Positions 17,401 through 26,927 are shown, counted from the first letter of the stretch. The stretch is 64,000 bases of DNA from JBBATK01 sp044224515 (GCA_044224515.1 JBGAKH010000004.1:62001-126000), one strand, 5' to 3'. Numbers and translations are program-made. The notes: generated by a model not told the origin, from the letters alone.

Positions 17401-19709
17401 ATACGAATACTCTCTTTGAGTATGAAGGTCGTGAAATGCCGTTTAAGAAGGTGCACATTAAAACGAAGGTGACCCCGGATATCGATGATCCGAATAAAAC
17501 CGCATCGAGTGTAGGGGCTAGTCCTAGCGGTTCAGGTTATCCGAGTGAATTTTACATTCGTGTTGTTGGTGAGGACTTTAAGTTTCATTGTACCGGAACG
17601 GATTGGGACGGAAATGAACTGGATTTCGTCATGCCTATGGCCTTCGTATCAGGTTCTCTGTCCAACACTGATCCTGCTCAGGCAAAGATCATTCTTAGCT
17701 ACTTCAATGGTCTCGCAGAAGAGACAGAACGACGCAAAGTCGACCTCCACGGAGCCCGACTGGCATATGGACCCAGTAAGACACGAGGCGATACAACATT
17801 TGAGACGAGCCACCTGATACTAAAAGCCGGCTCGCCCTCGACCTTACCAAAAGATGTAACCTGGTTCTACCCGGCACTGGAAAATGCCGTCATTAGACAC
17901 CAGGATGTGGAGCAAATGAGCGGCTCGGATGCCAAACCTCAAATAAGCTTCGTAAAGAAGTTTCTCGAATCCGGTTTCGACAGCTCAGCAAATGCCGGTG
18001 AAGCCTTCCTGAAATTCTTGGCTCAAGTTCCGATGAGTTTCGGCGGTTCATCCGGAGGATCAAGTGACAAGTCCGGCGGATTTATTTCGCCGAACCAAGC
18101 AATAAGTGGTCTCTCACGTGCAGTCGGTCCAATCAGTGGACAGCTCGGGAAAATTGATGACGCTCTCGACAAATTCAGCGGACCAAGTTTCGACTTCGAC
18201 CCGGCAGATTTTCTTGGTGCATTCGACGCAAAACTATTCGGCGTTATCTCGCTGTTCGACATCATCCAAGCGGTAACCGGTAGTGACCCACGACAAACAC
18301 TGATACCTCAGTTACTCAGCAAAGCAGTTCCGGGATTAGGAAATCCGGCAGATTTACTCAACACGCTCAAAAACTCTGTGATGAAACCCATCACAGATGC
18401 TTACAACAGCGCGCTGGCCGATGCAACGGCAACCTCGTCCACCATTCTTGCGAAGCTGCAAGAAATGAAAGATTTGATCGACGGCTTGCAGTCGCATGTT
18501 ACAGCCCTGGAGACAGCTATCTCGTCTGCTAGCGGAACCGGAGATATTTTCACTGCCCTTACCACAACGCTGCCCGAGTTTCTGAATTGGATTTCAACGA
18601 ACATTGGTCCACTGGGTGTTATTCCACAAGATGCGATGTCAGCAATTCAGGAAGTGGCCAAGGTTCTGGAAAACATGCAGAACGGTATTCGAATCGGTTT
18701 CGATTGGAAGCCCTTGATGCAGGCCGACGAATATGGTTTCTTCGTTCCTCAGAATCCGGCTGAAACTTTTGCACTCAGTGCTTATGCACTGTTACCACTC
18801 AGTAACAAAGACCACAGTTTAGTGGTTGGTGACCCAACAGCTAAAGTAGAAGGATACATCAAGGACTTTAGCATTAATCTCATTCCAACGGTCATGGACT
18901 TAGTGTCTCTTCCGATTGTGAAAATGGGGTTCAGTGCTGAAGTAGGAAAAAAATCCGACATCTACTGCAACCTTGGATCCATGGAGTGGCGCGGTCCGCT
19001 GTCGTTTATGAATGAGCTACAGAAGTTTATTCCATTAGACGGCTTCGTAGACCCACCGAGCATAGATGTCGACATGACCGGGATCAAGATTACCTTTGAT
19101 CTAGCCATCCCAACAATCTCGGTTGGTGTGTTTGCGATTACCAATATTAGTCTAGGTGCGGGTTTAACACTGCCCTTCCTTGGCGACTCCATGCTCTTCA
19201 AATTTGAGTTCTGTAAAAAGGACTCCCCCTTCCATGTCACGTACATGATGCTAGGCGGTGGAGGCTACTTTGGTCTCACATTGTCGCTCGATGGTGTAGA
19301 GAAGATTGAAGCAGCTATCGAGATCGGTGCTGAGTTGGCTCTTGATTTTGGGGTTGCTAGTGGCAATGTCAGCATCTTCGCAGGCATCTACTTCTCAATG
19401 GAGGGAGACGTCATGACCCTCCAAGGATATGTCAAGATCCATGGTGAAGTTGATGTGCTCGGCTTGATCTCCGCAAGTCTCACGCTTGAGTTGACCATCA
19501 CCTACATTAGTACAGGGAAGCTCTACGGTACGGCAACGATGACCGTTGAGATACATCTCTTCATCTTCAGCGCTTCGGTCGACATTACCGTCGAAAAATA
19601 CTTCAAGGGATCAGCGGGTGATCCAACAATCGCTCAAATGGTTCCGGATGAATTGTATCCCGGTACGACAAAGAAATACTTCGAACATTACATTGGCGCG
19701 TTCGCCTAA
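14457..19709 (+). CDS. Giant protein with Tat-like signal, function unknown
   Basis: A 1750-residue protein. ATG 14457 has a GAGG box 9 nt upstream and is preferred to the in-frame GTG at 14415, which has none. Residues ~36-52 carry a twin-arginine motif and hydrophobic stretch (TRRSLLKLGGLAAVSS), suggesting Tat export after folding, although the ~36-residue leader before the motif is long. The body is beta-rich. A Gly/Ser linker lies at ~1190-1205, a helical region with a short coiled coil at ~1320-1365, and the final ~210 residues are repetitive amphipathic strands (GAGLTLPFLGD, GYVKIHGEVDVLGLISASLT). The gene precedes a second giant gene by 17 bp. I recognise no known domain or catalytic site. 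The C-terminal pattern recalls large hypothetical proteins of other phyla, but this is an impression I could not check. Confidence 0.9.
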   Translation: MNPSRINLNLLRSNPKRSTSATELGEFINDTAAPNLTRRSLLKLGGLAAVSSTPLLRNAGTMVIGPFELRHDASSVEVHYAGHLRWRVDIREYSGQAVLNVQRTERAIDISVRDARFAGTDIPADFKCCIKPGLGNYTMHLSAFDGAFDAECAFEQWLLGLKECRCAMDCNLPALRAAATHSLMFQGRAFASYLPNNSWSFEGKSIATLSAWKAESGRLSIRPAESQSYILDAAKRKTRIVLERGSHTWDIDTNSAPHSHWNLVHDANLFDYCVVDCCESTNSRKQVAFVFESDQDEASVALEVLKRSSRSDQCTMALRKPRYALLFSPSGVRSSFVADFGDSATWLHQRGISYQLGAGENTPPFEMHGLEGRITKVQCQPRIVGLMPHIGDVIASPVNINDDVALSFSGYGAVSTFKEQREQFLVASSGLSNNALNGLSEEVYSMSKGASKGFQIAKLGSQSISVKTDLSLDSLSIIRPQDLLVLTFYYDNFSIRGDSSGASLVPTDASKASKIIVEFQPQNIIEQAFYQSAANLKKSVVVDPKTGVESGVSAGPDNVDSVDQPPVKARIAGKSRLAFSVPKGSSVPLTLDGLLSWEKWTPILVPVAQRQDTEAASSFHLYTGLLSYLAKQGISFKQGSLINEIASGSKSLSMDKLEGTLNSTSLNKLKSSGIEYSSTIGSSGGVRAKRYKAPKSGSGSNATSDFKYSFNYGTLAAKYNLGLNLFKPQIREPEETETALEIPYRLMLSPLSDGGWAHAHSEKTRSLNLKRTDSAGVEHTDTVDFTELWHTRLWFRTKNKDGSYSVNERDNNYLLAKKPKLRAVWSPDFVNDKTKPNKDYPTWDLHSLTSVDRWSLVVNSSDYYTETTSPTTGKTISYDPKAIDSEKLFLSSIGAWIDVHGAWDPVPSNIDLVDWIHRGTMGREHYVRVMYRGYLFPFGHKCTLVKITERKFGKPKNRGTYGAYMRQHMFVIVRQADMTLDDTNTLFEYEGREMPFKKVHIKTKVTPDIDDPNKTASSVGASPSGSGYPSEFYIRVVGEDFKFHCTGTDWDGNELDFVMPMAFVSGSLSNTDPAQAKIILSYFNGLAEETERRKVDLHGARLAYGPSKTRGDTTFETSHLILKAGSPSTLPKDVTWFYPALENAVIRHQDVEQMSGSDAKPQISFVKKFLESGFDSSANAGEAFLKFLAQVPMSFGGSSGGSSDKSGGFISPNQAISGLSRAVGPISGQLGKIDDALDKFSGPSFDFDPADFLGAFDAKLFGVISLFDIIQAVTGSDPRQTLIPQLLSKAVPGLGNPADLLNTLKNSVMKPITDAYNSALADATATSSTILAKLQEMKDLIDGLQSHVTALETAISSASGTGDIFTALTTTLPEFLNWISTNIGPLGVIPQDAMSAIQEVAKVLENMQNGIRIGFDWKPLMQADEYGFFVPQNPAETFALSAYALLPLSNKDHSLVVGDPTAKVEGYIKDFSINLIPTVMDLVSLPIVKMGFSAEVGKKSDIYCNLGSMEWRGPLSFMNELQKFIPLDGFVDPPSIDVDMTGIKITFDLAIPTISVGVFAITNISLGAGLTLPFLGDSMLFKFEFCKKDSPFHVTYMMLGGGGYFGLTLSLDGVEKIEAAIEIGAELALDFGVASGNVSIFAGIYFSMEGDVMTLQGYVKIHGEVDVLGLISASLTLELTITYISTGKLYGTATMTVEIHLFIFSASVDITVEKYFKGSAGDPTIAQMVPDELYPGTTKKYFEHYIGAFA

Positions 19710-19726
19710 GATTTGAAAGCATTGTT

Positions 19727-22700
19727 ATGAAAAAGCAAACGATTGTCTGGACTACACTGCCCAATGGCGTTAATAGCGACAAACTGCAGCTCAGTATTTT
19801 CATTGCTCCCCAATTACAGAGCGACGCTGCGAAGCCAACATTGTCGTTGTTCAGCGATTTCAAGAACTGGCCAACGCGCATGAAGGAGGCAAGCTTTAAG
19901 ATCGGCTTCCATGATCCTTCCTCCGGGGGACCGGATACGATTCTCGATGCGGTTGTGAAATCCGGTCCTACGGACACATCACATTGGGATGCTATCTTTT
20001 CCGATAGTACTCCAATCACCTCGTTCGCTTTTCAGGATTATCCGGACCGGACACTTCGCTCGTACTCTATTCGAAATGTTCTTGGGCACATAAAGAACCT
20101 GTATAGTCAGGTTGCACTTCAGAGCCCGGATGAGAAACCATCTGCTGCTGTTATCCAGAAGAATACCGCAGACCTCTGCCTTTACGACATTCCGGTGCGC
20201 AAAAAGCCAAGTCCGCCGAAGCCCACTTCAAATAAATTGAGTAGCTCCGTCGGAGCGAAAACTCCCGAAACGCGCGCCTATAAGAGAACTCCCCTGGGAA
20301 CAAAGCAACGCATGGAATACTATGCCTCGCTTGATCAAAAAGTTTCGTCATTGTTCCCTTCTGAATCACTGAAGAAGAGACAAGCACCGGACAAAGAGAG
20401 TCAGAAGTTTCGTCGGCGCATCAAGCAAGACTATTTGTATCTGACGCAGGACCCTTCGTCGGTCTTGTGCAGTACAGCTACCACAGCGCTGACAAATCTC
20501 TATAAACAACTCGGCGAATTTCAAGCTGTACCACCGTCTGCTCCCGATAAGACCAAAGACTTCCTCGAGATGTCTTTATACTACAAACCCCGAAATAGTG
20601 TCAACGAGAAGTACCTCGCGAGCTCATGGCTACGTTCCCAGCAAAAAAGCGGGAAACCATTTTATTATGCCGGGAACACTGGTCCTTCGGGAGGAAACAA
20701 AACTCAGTATTCGACGGACCGAAAGATGAGCTCCGGTCTTACAACGACAACAACGGACTTGATGCATGAAGGTGAAATACACCCGTACATGCCTGCAATA
20801 GCATCCACTCCGCAGTTTGATTTCCATCAAATTTTAAATGCTGTCAATCGCTATCCTTGGTTGCTGCGGAAATTGGGAATTGTCATCGACGTGGAGGTTG
20901 ATGCATCAGCGGTGCCGAAGGCAACGCTGGGTAAAGAGTGCCATTGCTACGTTGTACCCACATTCAAGTCTGACGCGGAAGCCGGAGTACCAAAAACGAA
21001 TTCCTATCCAAGAACTGCGTATTTACTTGAGTCCAAACTCTTCCACGCGGCGCCAAAAAACGGGGGCCAGGAATCTTTGCATGGCTTGCTAAGACTCGGC
21101 AATACCGATTACTTTGATGTAGTAACCCTTGAACCCGGTGGGTCAGCACTTAAGATGTTGCATACCGTCAACGGCCTTGCACGCTACAGTGCGCGTTTTA
21201 GTCCGCTCTATGTACCGGATTCTTGGGATCTCAAAACCATGCACCCTGAAAGCCCTGACAATGACAGTCCGGACTCCTTGGCTGCCTTGCGCAACAATGG
21301 TATTGGCATCTCACGCCACGGCTATGCGTATTCGCTCGTGGGCAATTTGAAGAGCGCAAAGAGCGGAATGACAAAACTGCTAAGTAAGCAGGCCCTGGTT
21401 GCAGCAAACAACATGGCTGCCGCTAATGCAGTGGATGCTACTCACGTGCTATATGCTGAGGATGTAACACGAGGCTGGCGCGCGGACTACTTTGATGTAA
21501 CGAGCTCAAGTGGGTGGAAATCCCTGATGAAACGTGATGGGCAGTACACTTTTTTAAAGTCACCCGGACTCAACAATTCCGTGAGCGACGAGGGCTTTGT
21601 TAGTCCCGGCGCAACGCAATCATCCGATGGCAGCAGTGACGATCTTTATACGGGAGAAATGCTCTTTGAGTGGAGCGGCTGGTCACTAGTTGCACCGCGT
21701 CCATCAAAAACTCTCAGCAAAGACGAAATGAAAGCTGACGGTTCGCCGGATATGTCAGATCCCGGCAGTGGCACACCGGCCGCCGACGGAACCAATATCA
21801 AGACCTTGTTCATGGCGACTCCGAAGTCACTACCTCGCTTGCGCTACGGACACGCTTATAAGGTTCGTGCACGTATGGTAGACTTGGCAGGTAATAGTTG
21901 GGATGTTGACAAAACACCGGACACGAGTGTAATCTCAAAAACCGAGAGTCCGCAATCCAAGTATTTACGTCACGATGTTGTAAAAACCCCGGTTGTTTTA
22001 CTTCGCGATGCGTTAACGCAAAAAAGTGGATCGACAACCGTGCCACTCTCTCATGCTGAAACCGTTGAGCAACTCGTATTGCGTTCCAATCGCGATGTAA
22101 AAACGACAGATTACGCTGCCGCGCATCCGCCATTCAAAGCGGATACTTTGCGGTACCTGTGCCCTCCTAAAGTGGATTACAATTTCGCCGAGACCCATGG
22201 CGTTTTCGATAAAAAGTATTTTGATACAGGCGATTGGTCCGGATTGTATAAGGTCATCACCGACAACGACTATCAGTTTTCAAATGCTGCATCCGGTGGC
22301 TACACCTGCTTTAGCTCTGACCCCGGAACCAATGACACGATCGTCATAGGAACTTTTCAGCTGCCATATCTTCCTGATCCCCTTGCCAAAGGTATTGTGT
22401 TGCGCGGCGTACCCGGCACGCGCGCAACAATGAGTGGAGGTTCCGTGACAAAAAGTGCAACACTTATGGTTGTTGACGCCAATGGCGATGTAAAAACTCA
22501 AACCGATAGTGCGAATGAGTTTACCAAAGGTCTTGTGGTTATCGAATATCCATCTGCCGACGAGGCATCGAAGTGGCTCGACGCTTATCCGCACGATGGC
22601 TATGTGTGCTTAAAGCTTGTAGAGCTTGGTACCGGTGATGACCCTATGCCGACGTGGGATACATCCTCTCGTACACTAACTGTGCGAATTGCCAAGAGCG

Positions 22701-24349
22701 ATGTCTGGCGCGTTGCCTACTCATCTCTGTTGCGTAAGAAGGACATCGCCACACATTTTGCATTACACAGTTGGTTGGATGACATGCCGGCCTCGGCGCA
22801 GCGCGACAAGGCCCTGAAGGTAATGGAATACAGTTCCCACTGGATGCTCACGCCATATCGCAGCTTACTTTTAACGCACGCCGTTCAACAACCGTTGAAG
22901 GATCCAAAGTTTTACAAACAATCGTTGTCGCGCACCTTTGGTGACACGACGGCTTACCTTGCGGACGAAGCATTTGAAGTGCATGGTCCGAGCTCCGTTA
23001 AGGTCGATTTCAATGCCTTTTGGGAGTTACAAGTCGATGACCCGACTTTTGATCTCCCTCAAGACATACGTACTGCAGACTATGATGCATCCAACCCTGA
23101 ACTCAAGGACCGACAAGCTCAGTCCGCCAACATGCCGGCAGGTGAAGTGCAGGTGAACAAGAGACAGGCAATGTCGGTGCATGTTGGACTTAAGCATGAT
23201 TTCAAAGACACCAAGCACCGTAAAGTCGATTACGAACCGGTTGCGACCAGCAGGTTCCGTGAGTACTTCCCACAGACCGGATATGAGTTCCGCTCGAAGG
23301 GTACGAAATGGACCACACACCTGCCGAGTTCCAAACGACCGGAGGCCTTAAAGCTGGAGTATGTGGTACCGGTGTTTGCTTGGGCTTCAAACGTAAAAGA
23401 AAACACGATCGTCCGAACACGCTTGGCCGGGCTACGCGTGTACATGGATCGTCCGTGGTTCTCTTCAGGAAGTGACGAGAAGCTTGGTGTCGTGTTGGCT
23501 CGGCCCGGCACCAATCCCGCTTCCATATTGGGCTCACCGGCTGAAAAGCTTATCACGCAATGGGGATATGACCCCATCTGGCTCAGTAAACCAACGCCGA
23601 GTGAGCTCTTCCCTCTTTCAGAGTTTTTCATGACGAAGACCAAAGATCTTGATGGTTCAGAGATGAAGCAGGGTCTCATTTCAAACGTCAGTCTCGACGA
23701 GTTTACACAAGGTGGTGCTTACCAACAGCAATACATGGTCGACATTGCGGTACATGATGTTTTCTATGATCGTGATCGTAAGCTGTGGTATTCGGACATC
23801 ATGCTAGCGCATGGTGAATCATACTTCCCCTTTGTGCGCCTTGCTCTGTGTCGAGTCCAGCCATACTCACTGCGTTCGACCGGAAGAGACGTCTTCATCT
23901 CGCGAGTTGCGCAGGCAGAGTTCATGCAGATTATGCCGCTTCGTAAAACGAACATCAACTTCGACCCTGCAGATCCCAAGACGGTCCGTGTGAGCGTTGA
24001 AGGAGTGTCGTACCGAGCCTCACATGTGGGCGTTGTCGAAAGTGAGGTTGAGATAAGTCTAGAGAAGATGACCACAGGTCGTGGCACAGAATTCGGATGG
24101 ACCGAAGTCAGCACTACGCCTATCGATCGGATGCCTGCAGGTGTTCTTGGCGGATATTGGGGTGGCGTCATTACACTTCCGACGGAACGAAGCGCAGAGA
24201 AGTATCGGATAGTCGTGAAGGAGTATGAACAGTTCCATGCAGACCTCTACGTGGGCGGTGCCGCTAGTTTACGCGCTGCATCGAACGGAATCAGAACCAC
24301 GACACAAATCGCTCGACGTATCGTGTTTGCAGACGCCATTGAGATCTAA
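19727..24349 (+). CDS. Giant partner protein, function unknown
   Basis: A 1540-residue protein starting at ATG 19727, 17 bp after the previous giant gene, so the two are almost certainly one operon. It begins MKKQTIVWTTLPNGV and has no signal peptide or membrane segment. If it leaves the cytoplasm, it would have to ride with the Tat-signal partner or use another route. A basic, low-complexity region at ~155-240 (KKPSPPKPTSNK..., then KRQAPDKESQKFRRRIKQ) separates an N-terminal domain from the main body. The body is beta-rich, with a region at ~1210-1300 containing LRVYMDRPWFSSGSDEKLG and ITQWGYDPIWLSKP. No enzyme motif or nucleotide-binding loop is evident. The strict pairing and matching size suggest a stable complex with the upstream protein. 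Confidence 0.9.
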   Translation: MKKQTIVWTTLPNGVNSDKLQLSIFIAPQLQSDAAKPTLSLFSDFKNWPTRMKEASFKIGFHDPSSGGPDTILDAVVKSGPTDTSHWDAIFSDSTPITSFAFQDYPDRTLRSYSIRNVLGHIKNLYSQVALQSPDEKPSAAVIQKNTADLCLYDIPVRKKPSPPKPTSNKLSSSVGAKTPETRAYKRTPLGTKQRMEYYASLDQKVSSLFPSESLKKRQAPDKESQKFRRRIKQDYLYLTQDPSSVLCSTATTALTNLYKQLGEFQAVPPSAPDKTKDFLEMSLYYKPRNSVNEKYLASSWLRSQQKSGKPFYYAGNTGPSGGNKTQYSTDRKMSSGLTTTTTDLMHEGEIHPYMPAIASTPQFDFHQILNAVNRYPWLLRKLGIVIDVEVDASAVPKATLGKECHCYVVPTFKSDAEAGVPKTNSYPRTAYLLESKLFHAAPKNGGQESLHGLLRLGNTDYFDVVTLEPGGSALKMLHTVNGLARYSARFSPLYVPDSWDLKTMHPESPDNDSPDSLAALRNNGIGISRHGYAYSLVGNLKSAKSGMTKLLSKQALVAANNMAAANAVDATHVLYAEDVTRGWRADYFDVTSSSGWKSLMKRDGQYTFLKSPGLNNSVSDEGFVSPGATQSSDGSSDDLYTGEMLFEWSGWSLVAPRPSKTLSKDEMKADGSPDMSDPGSGTPAADGTNIKTLFMATPKSLPRLRYGHAYKVRARMVDLAGNSWDVDKTPDTSVISKTESPQSKYLRHDVVKTPVVLLRDALTQKSGSTTVPLSHAETVEQLVLRSNRDVKTTDYAAAHPPFKADTLRYLCPPKVDYNFAETHGVFDKKYFDTGDWSGLYKVITDNDYQFSNAASGGYTCFSSDPGTNDTIVIGTFQLPYLPDPLAKGIVLRGVPGTRATMSGGSVTKSATLMVVDANGDVKTQTDSANEFTKGLVVIEYPSADEASKWLDAYPHDGYVCLKLVELGTGDDPMPTWDTSSRTLTVRIAKSDVWRVAYSSLLRKKDIATHFALHSWLDDMPASAQRDKALKVMEYSSHWMLTPYRSLLLTHAVQQPLKDPKFYKQSLSRTFGDTTAYLADEAFEVHGPSSVKVDFNAFWELQVDDPTFDLPQDIRTADYDASNPELKDRQAQSANMPAGEVQVNKRQAMSVHVGLKHDFKDTKHRKVDYEPVATSRFREYFPQTGYEFRSKGTKWTTHLPSSKRPEALKLEYVVPVFAWASNVKENTIVRTRLAGLRVYMDRPWFSSGSDEKLGVVLARPGTNPASILGSPAEKLITQWGYDPIWLSKPTPSELFPLSEFFMTKTKDLDGSEMKQGLISNVSLDEFTQGGAYQQQYMVDIAVHDVFYDRDRKLWYSDIMLAHGESYFPFVRLALCRVQPYSLRSTGRDVFISRVAQAEFMQIMPLRKTNINFDPADPKTVRVSVEGVSYRASHVGVVESEVEISLEKMTTGRGTEFGWTEVSTTPIDRMPAGVLGGYWGGVITLPTERSAEKYRIVVKEYEQFHADLYVGGAASLRAASNGIRTTTQIARRIVFADAIEI

Positions 24350-24423
24350 TCTCCCGTACGCGAAGTTCAATCGAAGCACATGGCTTCGTTTCAGTGTCGC
24401 CTAACGAATACAACCTTTCTAAA

Positions 24424-24459
24424 ACAGCGAACGCTCGCCAAAATGCGAGCGCTCACTGT
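24424..24459 (-). terminator. Stem-loop between convergent genes, probable terminator
   Basis: The arms ACAGCGAACGCTCGC and GCGAGCGCTCACTGT pair over 15 positions with two mismatches or wobbles around a CAAAAT-type loop. On the minus strand the stem is followed by TTTT, so it most likely terminates the YdeI-family gene. On the plus strand there is no U-tract, so termination after the giant pair would be weak. Confidence 0.6.
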
Positions 24460-24479
24460 AAAAAGTAGATGCAAGCGTG

Positions 24480-25115
24480 CTAGACCTTCTTCGTATCGTA
24501 CTTCCAGTGTTGCGATTTACCCTCGCTCATTTGTGCAATGGCCTTTTCGATTCGCCGCTCGCGCGTCTCCTGCTTCTTGGCGCTGCAGATCCACTCAATG
24601 TATTCTCTGCGATGAGAATTTGAAAAGCCCTCGAAAGTAGCCATTGCCTTCGTGTTTGAGCGAAGTGCACTTAAAAGATCTTCAGGTGTCGATGGAGCCG
24701 AGGTCGGCGGTCTAACAGTTCGATTGACGCTAAGACCTTCTTCATTCAACCGCATGGCATGGAGCAGAAAAGTCTTGATGACTTTTTTAGGTGGAAGATC
24801 TTTCAGTGATTGAATTTTACCAAGATGTCCCATACCGTGATTAGCGCATTCTGCAAGCAAACCCTCAGGATCCGGAATTAGCGCTGCTTTCCAAAAGCCA
24901 AAAGCGCAGTGTTGCTTAAAGGCTGCCATATGGCACATCATCGAATCTCGGTAAAGAAAGTGCGGTGCTCCCCACTTCAGGTCTTCGCGTACATCCGGAC
25001 AAATCTCGTGCACGAGTTCGCGCAAACGCAGCAGTATAGGTTGTGCAAATGCAGCTGCTTTTTCGATGTATGCATCAACACGCGGATCATATTCAACCAA
25101 CTTCGTTTTCGCCAT
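24480..25115 (-). CDS. YdeI/OmpD-associated, DUF1801-type protein
   Basis: A 211-residue cytoplasmic protein. Residues ~10-110 match the DUF1801 (YdhG-like) fold: VDAYIEKAAAFAQPILLRLR, then DLKWGAPHFLYRDSMMCHMAAFKQHCAFGF. Residues ~140-205 match the C-terminal OmdA/YdeI segment (TPEDLLSALRSN, TFEGFSNSHRREYIEWI, then KKQETRERRIEKAIAQMSEG). This two-part architecture is common in YdeI-family proteins, some described as bacteriocin-protection proteins; the biochemical activity is not established. It lies 15 bp downstream of the M61 peptidase gene on the same strand and is followed by a hairpin terminator, so it is likely the last gene of that unit. Confidence 0.82.
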   Translation of the reverse strand: MAKTKLVEYDPRVDAYIEKAAAFAQPILLRLRELVHEICPDVREDLKWGAPHFLYRDSMMCHMAAFKQHCAFGFWKAALIPDPEGLLAECANHGMGHLGKIQSLKDLPPKKVIKTFLLHAMRLNEEGLSVNRTVRPPTSAPSTPEDLLSALRSNTKAMATFEGFSNSHRREYIEWICSAKKQETRERRIEKAIAQMSEGKSQHWKYDTKKV

Positions 25116-25130
25116 GACAGTACTGTTATG

Positions 25131-26927
25131 TTAGCGTTGCAACCAAAGATCGAACAGTCGACTTTGTTCCTGCGTCGGATTGTCGACCCGTTGTAATCGT
25201 GCCTGCTTAGGAGCCTGAGGATGAAGAACCGTTGTGTACAAATGTCCATCGCAGCTGCAGGTTAATTCAACGCTTGGCTTCGCCAAGCGCGTCACTAATT
25301 CAGTGAAGCCCGAGGAGGTCTGAACACGGATAGTATTTACTGCGATGATTTCATCGTCAATAGCGAGACCGGCATGCGCAGCCGGAGCGCCATCGAGCAC
25401 GCTACTGACAAGTAGTCTTCCACCTTCTTCTTTTAATCCCATTCCCATGTAGCTGTTTCGCGACGAGTTGTTGTCACTCGAATACGACCACTCCAATCCA
25501 ACAGTCTTGAAATACTTGTTATAATCAATGTCGCTCGTCGAACGAACCATCGAAAGAAGTAGATCGCCGGTTCCGGCAACTCCTGTAACCCGATCCAATA
25601 CTTGAGCTACCTCAATTTCCTCCAGTCCATTGCCGTTGCTGACGTATAGTCTCATAAGCTCGCGCATCACATCGTCCAAACGAACGCGTCCACCTGTGCT
25701 GCCTATGATATGGAGCTCCAACATTAGGGTGATGATTCCACCGAGTAGATAGTACGAGGGATGTCTATTGTTACCGTCCGGTGACTGGGCATAGAGCTTA
25801 ACCCATGCCAGAAAACTGGCGTCCGACGCCGACATTGCGCGACGTCCGGGTACTGCTTCAAGCTTTGCCAAGTGTTCATCACACAGTGTTCGCAAGTAGT
25901 CCTCGCGATCCATGAATCCACAACGATAGGAAAGCAAATCGTCGTAATACGACGTAAATCCTTCGGCTAGCCATAGCATTGGCGTATAAGCCTCTCGACG
26001 ATAGTCAAAAGCACCCAGCTGTTTTGGACGTATACGTTTGACATTCCAGGTATGGAAGAACTCGTGGCACAGCAAAGCCAACAGGCGTCCGGCTTTTGAC
26101 TCATCTGTCATCGTTGAGATATCGATCAGATTGACGCTACACCTGGAGTGTTCCAAGCCACCATACACATTGGAACCAACTTGCACCATGAAGACATAAC
26201 GATCGTATGGTAAGGAGCCGAAGAGCTTCGCCTCGGTCTCAACAATGACTTTGCACTTATCGGTTAACCAATCAATGTCCAGCTCAATTGGAGCTACCAA
26301 GGCGACCTCATGCTGTGCGCCATTCGATTGAAAAAAACGTGTTTGGTGATTGCCAACCTCTAAAGGTGAGTCTGCCAATACATCATAATTCTTTGCCGCG
26401 TACACGTGCTGTTCATGCTCCGAATGCACGGGAGAAAGCGCAGTACTGACTACCGACCAATCAGTCGATCCAAGGTGGAGATACACATGATGCGGTTCGT
26501 TCATGCGATTCTCGACATACATCATACAGTTAACCGGCATGATGAATGCTCTCCAGCGATTGATATGCATTGTTCGAACCGTACGCTCGTTGGCATAATA
26601 CGTGTACGAGACATGGACGACCTTCGTGGCAACATTCGGTTCGACGACAAGTTGATCCTTTGCTTTCCAACGAAAAGGTAGCGCGTTTCCATGTTCGTCC
26701 TGAACAACAACATTTCCTTGATGCGCAACAAAGTCTCGGATTTTATAGGAACCCGGAGTCCAACTAGGCATGATGAGCGACAAGGAGGTCTGCGCCTCCA
26801 CGTCTATCTGCATTTCAATCTCGAGCAGGTGCTGTTGCACTCGCTCAAATCGACAGTGATAGCGAATGCCCGCGGTACTATTTGCCATCTCGGCATCGGT
26901 TTGTTCAATTGTATATGATGGTGACAT
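25131..26927 (-). CDS. M61 family glycyl aminopeptidase-like metalloprotease with PDZ domain
   Basis: A 598-residue protein. A beta-rich N-terminal domain occupies ~1-170 and includes the conserved SWTPGSYKIRDFVAH. The M61 catalytic domain follows, with zinc motif HEFFHTWNVKRIRP at ~284-297 and downstream glutamate in WLAEGFTSYYDDLL (~325). A PDZ domain lies at ~490-570 (GMGLKEEGGRLLVSSVLDGA, GLAIDDEIIAVNTIRV). M61 enzymes remove N-terminal residues, preferring Gly or Ala. No signal peptide is visible, so it may be cytoplasmic, or start assignment may be wrong; ATG 26927 and ATG 26888 are both possible, neither with a good ribosome site. It is followed closely by the YdeI-family gene. Confidence 0.92.
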   Translation of the reverse strand: MSPSYTIEQTDAEMANSTAGIRYHCRFERVQQHLLEIEMQIDVEAQTSLSLIMPSWTPGSYKIRDFVAHQGNVVVQDEHGNALPFRWKAKDQLVVEPNVATKVVHVSYTYYANERTVRTMHINRWRAFIMPVNCMMYVENRMNEPHHVYLHLGSTDWSVVSTALSPVHSEHEQHVYAAKNYDVLADSPLEVGNHQTRFFQSNGAQHEVALVAPIELDIDWLTDKCKVIVETEAKLFGSLPYDRYVFMVQVGSNVYGGLEHSRCSVNLIDISTMTDESKAGRLLALLCHEFFHTWNVKRIRPKQLGAFDYRREAYTPMLWLAEGFTSYYDDLLSYRCGFMDREDYLRTLCDEHLAKLEAVPGRRAMSASDASFLAWVKLYAQSPDGNNRHPSYYLLGGIITLMLELHIIGSTGGRVRLDDVMRELMRLYVSNGNGLEEIEVAQVLDRVTGVAGTGDLLLSMVRSTSDIDYNKYFKTVGLEWSYSSDNNSSRNSYMGMGLKEEGGRLLVSSVLDGAPAAHAGLAIDDEIIAVNTIRVQTSSGFTELVTRLAKPSVELTCSCDGHLYTTVLHPQAPKQARLQRVDNPTQEQSRLFDLWLQR

